Below are positions 5,102 to 7,268 of a stretch of 7,268 nucleotides of DNA, piece after piece (positions within the stretch are counted from its first letter, which is position 1; each line of letters starts with the position of its first letter). The stretch spans positions 11,188-18,455 of the forward strand of contig MEWV01000019.1 of assembly GCA_001775445.1 (NCBI GenBank). The letters are read 5' to 3'. Source of the stretch: Candidatus Adlerbacteria bacterium RIFCSPHIGHO2_02_FULL_54_18 (GTDB lineage: Bacteria; Patescibacteriota; Minisyncoccia; Phycocordibacterales; SBAW01). The position numbers and the translations under genes are program-made. The notes under the pieces were generated by a model. That model was given only the letters and a program-made list of their open reading frames with translations. It was not told the origin of the DNA and did not search any database.

Positions 5102-5121
5102 AAAAGGTACCTGACACTATT
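5102..5121 (-). repeat. Right inverted repeat of the MITE-like element
   Basis: Inverted copy of 4991-5010 with one mismatch. It ends two bases before a separate GC-rich hairpin. Confidence 0.85.
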
Positions 5122-5122
5122 A

Positions 5123-5146
5123 TCCCTCCGGCTGCGCCGTTCGGGA
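5123..5146. repeat. GC-rich imperfect palindrome beside the MITE-like element
   Basis: TCCC and CGGC pair with GCCG and GGGA around a 3-nt loop, with small internal loops (2 and 3 nt). There is no U-run on either side. It has the size and form of a REP-like hairpin and abuts the RAYT-derived element, so it may be a REP-type sequence; it could also be a processing or termination structure downstream of the tRNA. Confidence 0.4.
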
Positions 5147-5151
5147 CTCCT

Positions 5152-5185
5152 TATTTTCTACAACGGCATGGCCGTTAAGAAAATA
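5152..5185. repeat. 14-bp stem-loop just downstream of tRNA-Gln
   Basis: TATTTTCT (5152-5159) pairs with AGAAAATA (5178-5185), and AACGGC (5162-5167) pairs with GCCGTT (5171-5176), with a small asymmetric internal loop and an ATG loop. It starts 6 nt after the tRNA 3' end on the minus strand. It lacks a following U-tract on either strand, so it is at best an unconventional terminator for the tRNA transcript. Confidence 0.5.
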
Positions 5186-5191
5186 TAGTTG

Positions 5192-5262
5192 CTGGGGAGT
5201 AGGGACTCGAACCCCAATTTACGGGACCAAAACCCGGCGTCCTACCATTAGACGACTCCCCA
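5192..5262 (-). tRNA. tRNA-Gln (anticodon UUG)
   Basis: A 71-nt cloverleaf: acceptor arms TGGGGAG / CTCCCCA, opening with the U1-A72 pair typical of tRNA-Gln; D arm with a short GTC/GAC stem and TAATGGTAG loop; anticodon loop TTTTGGT giving UUG; T arm with TTCGAGT loop. The discriminator base is G, as usual for glutamine. The next bases are CAA, so 3' CCA is not encoded and must be added. The pair at the base of the anticodon stem (27-43) is C-U, a mismatch. UUG reads both CAA and CAG. It lies 5 nt after the HTH gene with no evident promoter of its own, so it may be cut from a shared transcript. Confidence 0.95.
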
Positions 5263-5267
5263 ATATG

Positions 5268-5951
5268 TTAGCCGACCATGCCTTCGACCCAGCCGGCTAT
5301 TGTCCTATTTAGGTCTGTGCTTCCACGGACCCGCACACGCACTAACCCATAATACCCGTTTTCTGTATTTTTTCTATTGCGCCTGATAACGTTCTTTTTA
5401 AAATAAACCGTTGCGAAACTTGCCACGGGTTCCTCAAGTGCCTTTGCCCAGTATTTTTTTACTTTAGACAAACGGTTTTTTTGGCTACTATGCAAGTAGA
5501 TTTCGAATTTCAAACTCAACGGAGCAACGCCTACACTCTGCAAGAGCCACTCCTTAAAAAACTTGAGCATTAGCGGGTCCGAGTTATTAAAATTAACACC
5601 CGCACTAATGGAACTGACTCGTTGCTTAGCACCCTCTGCCCAGTATAATGCGACCCCAACTAACAGTCTTTCTCGCGCAGAAAGTTTCCCGATTTGTTGA
5701 CGGGCTTTATTTATCAATTTTTCTGTAGATAAAAGTCTTTGCTTCCTTTTAGTTTCTGCACCGCGTCTTGCAGCGTCAAGTTTCTTTTGTGTTAAAATTT
5801 GTTTTTGCGGAACGGAAAGGTGTACTGATCTCAACCACAACGAAAGGGTTGATCTTGCTACCGGGACTTGCTTCAAAATTTCCCGATAAGAAAGACCTTG
5901 CTTGCGCAACAAGACCGCTTCCTCACAAATTTCCTTGGCATATCGAACCAC
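5268..5951 (-). CDS. Hypothetical protein: HTH domain plus LAGLIDADG-like C-terminal domain
   Basis: A 227-residue protein of no known function. Residues 8-40 form a homeodomain-like helix-turn-helix (LRKQGLSYREI, then VARSTLSLWLR), the type found in resolvases and transposase regulators. Residues 46-92 are basic and helical. The C-terminal part (about 93-227) reads like a single LAGLIDADG-type fold: LLVGVALYWAEGAKQ (96-110) with Trp104 and Glu106, FNNSDPLMLKFFKEWL (121-136), a strand region with IYLHS (151-155), KYWAKAL (166-172), and RKNTENGYYG (193-202) before STDLNRTIAGWVEGM (211-225). The same WAEG...NSDP...RKNT order occurs in hypothetical proteins of actinobacteria and CPR bacteria. 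DNA binding is likely; nuclease activity is unproven. The start is GTG 5951, with in-frame TAG upstream at 5975-5973. Its stop lies 5 nt from tRNA-Gln. Confidence 0.8.
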   Translation of the reverse strand: MVRYAKEICEEAVLLRKQGLSYREILKQVPVARSTLSLWLRSVHLSVPQKQILTQKKLDAARRGAETKRKQRLLSTEKLINKARQQIGKLSARERLLVGVALYWAEGAKQRVSSISAGVNFNNSDPLMLKFFKEWLLQSVGVAPLSLKFEIYLHSSQKNRLSKVKKYWAKALEEPVASFATVYFKKNVIRRNRKNTENGYYGLVRVRVRGSTDLNRTIAGWVEGMVG

Positions 5952-5957
5952 TATTAT

Positions 5958-5963
5958 ATTGTA
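5958..5963 (-). promoter_or_regulatory. Candidate -10 box placing the transcript start at the GTG of the HTH gene
   Basis: TACAAT, then six bases (ATAATA), then GTG. The spacing equals that at the FAD-oxidase gene. A perfect TATAAT overlaps it (5958-5953) but would put the transcript start inside the gene, with no in-frame start shortly after, so the TACAAT reading suits the coding frame better. No clear -35. Confidence 0.45.
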
Positions 5964-6002
5964 CCATAAACACTAAGCTACATTCGAGTTATCCACTGCT
6001 AT

Positions 6003-6030
6003 AAAAAAGCGCCCCGGGTGCACGGGGCGC
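6003..6030 (-). terminator. Intrinsic terminator of purCE
   Basis: On the minus strand GCGCCCCG pairs with CGGGGCGC over a 6-nt loop and is followed by six T. It begins 13 nt after the purCE stop. This is a textbook rho-independent terminator that separates purCE from the HTH gene. Confidence 0.95.
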
Positions 6031-6043
6031 GATGCTTTTGTCT

Positions 6044-7268
6044 TCAGCGACTTTGAAACAAGGACGCCGCAACAATGTTGAACTGAGGTGGCTTCTCGAT
6101 GCGGACTTTCGGCGGCGGAAGTTCACCATTGAGAGCTCGGTCGCAAGCGGCCCGGAATCCTTCCGCGCCAGTGTAAACGCGACCGTTGATCTCGTCCATC
6201 ACGACCGGCTTGCCCGGGAGATACGAGATTGAGAACTGAGCAGCATTAAGCTCCTCGCTCCCTTCCTTACCCAAAGCCACGCCGATGACCGGAACCTTCC
6301 GGCCGCTTTCGTGGATCAGTGCATCGAGAACCCCCGGCAGAGCAAACGCTAGCCCGCCGGTGGCAACGACCACATCCGCACCCCTGCATTCCCGTTCGAC
6401 GAAGAAGCGCAGAGCGGAAAGATTGCGGTGACAACTGATGACGTGGGTCTCCACCCTTTCGGCGTTGCCCCTGTACACCGGCACCAGTGCGCCATCGAGG
6501 AGCGCTATGTCGCTTTCGCTGCCAAAGACGATAGCGAGGATCTTTCTGCGACGAGGAAGCGCGACCCCCAGATGCCGCTCGAAGTAGTCTTCGACCGTCA
6601 TGCCGGTGAGCCGCCAGAAGATGTAGCGGTAGGTCTGCGTCGTTGCACTGATGAGCGCATCCGGCACGACGAGCTGGTGCGCTCGTGCGACATCAGCGGG
6701 CTTTTCGGGATCGAACTGGTCAGATTGGTTGAGACCCTGTTCGATGCCCCAGGCGCGTACAAGCTGCTTGTCGAAGGGCGGCGGGGCCTTGCGCTCCTTC
6801 GCTTTGCGGCTCTTTTGCCACTCGGCAAAGTCCCAAAAACGGCTCGAATCGGGGGTGCCTATCTCGTCACCGACCGTCAAGTTTCCTTGAGTGTCGAGGC
6901 CCATTTCGACTTTGCTGTCGACAAAGAGGATTCCTTTCTCCCGCGCCGCCGCAGAGATAAGCCCGAACATCCTGATGAGCAACCGCGTTTCTTCGGGATA
7001 CTGCCCTCGGATAGTCGCGGCATCAAGCGGCTCGTCATGCCCCTCTTCGGCCTTGGTGGTGGGCGTATCGAGGATCGACGGCAGTTCGTCGCCGTCCTGG
7101 AGTCCCGCCGGGAGCTCTGCACCGTAGACCTTGCCGGTCTGCTGGTACTCGCCGAGCACCGAGCCGGTGATGCAGATACGGCCGATAAACTCGACCGGGT
7201 ACATTGACAACCAACGCACGACCATCGCCCGTGATTGCAACTGCGCGTTGCCGCGCAATGGCTCGGGG
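6044..7268 (-). CDS. SAICAR synthetase - AIR carboxylase fusion (PurC-PurE), 5' end outside the window
   Basis: Residue numbers count from a TTG at 7258, but the frame stays open to the edge and the PurC N-terminal (ATP-binding) part is missing, so the true start is outside. The first ~230 residues are the C-terminal two thirds of PurC, which joins aspartate to CAIR using ATP: GRICITGSVLGEYQQTGKVYG (split 26-46), PTTKAEEGHDE (66-76), LFVDSKVEMG (111-120), DEIGTPDSSRFWD (131-143). Residues ~238-380 are a PurE domain, which makes CAIR: FGSESD (245-250), ISCHRN (274-279, His277 being the catalytic-type His), ATGGLAFALPGV (299-310), LPGKPV (347-352). The domain order matches vertebrate PAICS. The PurE part departs from the common SAHR and AGxGGxAHLPG forms. 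The stop is TGA 6046-6044, followed by a terminator. Both chemistries belong to the cytosolic purine pathway. Confidence 0.88.
   Translation of the reverse strand, partial: PEPLRGNAQLQSRAMVVRWLSMYPVEFIGRICITGSVLGEYQQTGKVYGAELPAGLQDGDELPSILDTPTTKAEEGHDEPLDAATIRGQYPEETRLLIRMFGLISAAAREKGILFVDSKVEMGLDTQGNLTVGDEIGTPDSSRFWDFAEWQKSRKAKERKAPPPFDKQLVRAWGIEQGLNQSDQFDPEKPADVARAHQLVVPDALISATTQTYRYIFWRLTGMTVEDYFERHLGVALPRRRKILAIVFGSESDIALLDGALVPVYRGNAERVETHVISCHRNLSALRFFVERECRGADVVVATGGLAFALPGVLDALIHESGRKVPVIGVALGKEGSEELNAAQFSISYLPGKPVVMDEINGRVYTGAEGFRAACDRALNGELPPPKVRIEKPPQFNIVAASLFQSR

Larger units (their letters stand above)
4991..5121 (-). mobile_element. 131-bp MITE-like element bounded by 20-bp inverted repeats, derived from a RAYT
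   Basis: The two ends are inverted copies matching at 19 of 20 bases: AATGGTGTCAGGTACCTTTT at 4991-5010, and its complement with one change at 5102-5121. The interior (5011-5101) carries two pieces of a REP-associated tyrosine transposase (Y1_Tnp) on the minus strand. The layout fits a non-autonomous derivative that kept both ends and lost most of the transposase. The TGTCAGGTACC end motif is one I associate with RAYT genes in environmental genomes; that is recollection and was not checked. No target-site duplication is obvious, as expected for single-strand Y1 transposition. Confidence 0.65.

Noticed and set aside
5143..5262. tRNA-Gln 3' end as an integration (att) site
   Set aside because: No second copy of the tRNA 3' segment and no integrase gene are in the window; the nearby elements are of a different, non-integrase type.
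5989..5997. TTATCCACT, 8 of 9 to the DnaA box TTATCCACA
   Set aside because: A single site without neighbouring boxes, an AT-rich unwinding region or dnaA/dnaN nearby; one such match is expected by chance, so I do not call an origin.
6428..7207. A 259-residue open frame on the plus strand
   Set aside because: It lies wholly opposite purCE, whose motifs are unmistakable; long antisense frames are common in GC-rich coding DNA.
1..7268. CRISPR array or other direct-repeat array
   Set aside because: No regularly spaced direct repeats were seen on either strand.

Overview
The window looks like a piece of a reduced bacterial genome, most plausibly a Candidate Phyla Radiation (Patescibacteria, Parcubacteria-like) member. 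This is inference from gene style: compact single-domain housekeeping genes, an HTH plus LAGLIDADG-like hypothetical protein of a type seen in such genomes, a tRNA without encoded CCA, and remnants of a REP-associated tyrosine transposase. TGA is used as a stop (msrA, purCE), so the code is standard and not the TGA=Gly code of Gracilibacteria/Absconditabacteria. No single marker fixes the phylum.

All intact genes are on the minus strand, so the window is read from right to left. At the right edge is the 3' part of a fused purine-biosynthesis gene (PurC-PurE) that runs off the window and ends at a clear intrinsic terminator (6003-6030). Next is an HTH/LAGLIDADG-like protein of unknown role, whose stop codon lies 5 nt from a tRNA-Gln(UUG) gene. 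Then comes a 421-bp stretch with no intact gene (4771-5191). It holds two hairpins, a 131-bp MITE-like element made from an internally deleted RAYT transposase, an N-terminal scrap of a second HTH-type transposase (on the plus strand), and the promoter and Shine-Dalgarno of the next gene. After it come a YjjX/DUF84-type NTP phosphatase with its own terminator, a membrane-anchored MliC-like protein, an RlmB/TrmH-family RNA 2'-O-methyltransferase, a cold-shock protein with its own promoter and structured leader, and a strong hairpin terminator. The left end has a GlcD/D-lactate-dehydrogenase-type FAD oxidase, then msrA translationally coupled to a small zincin metallopeptidase gene.

The genes do not form one pathway. 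Most look like single genes or pairs: repair and housecleaning (MsrA, NTPase), RNA modification and chaperoning (RlmB, Csp), purine synthesis, envelope.

The most striking pattern concerns regulation. Five genes (msrA, the FAD oxidase, rlmB, the MliC-like gene and the HTH gene) have a TANNNT -10-like hexamer ending 6 or 7 nt before the start codon and no Shine-Dalgarno. This is the geometry expected of leaderless mRNAs. Only the NTPase gene has a strong Shine-Dalgarno, and only csp has a well-formed -35/-10 with a long leader.
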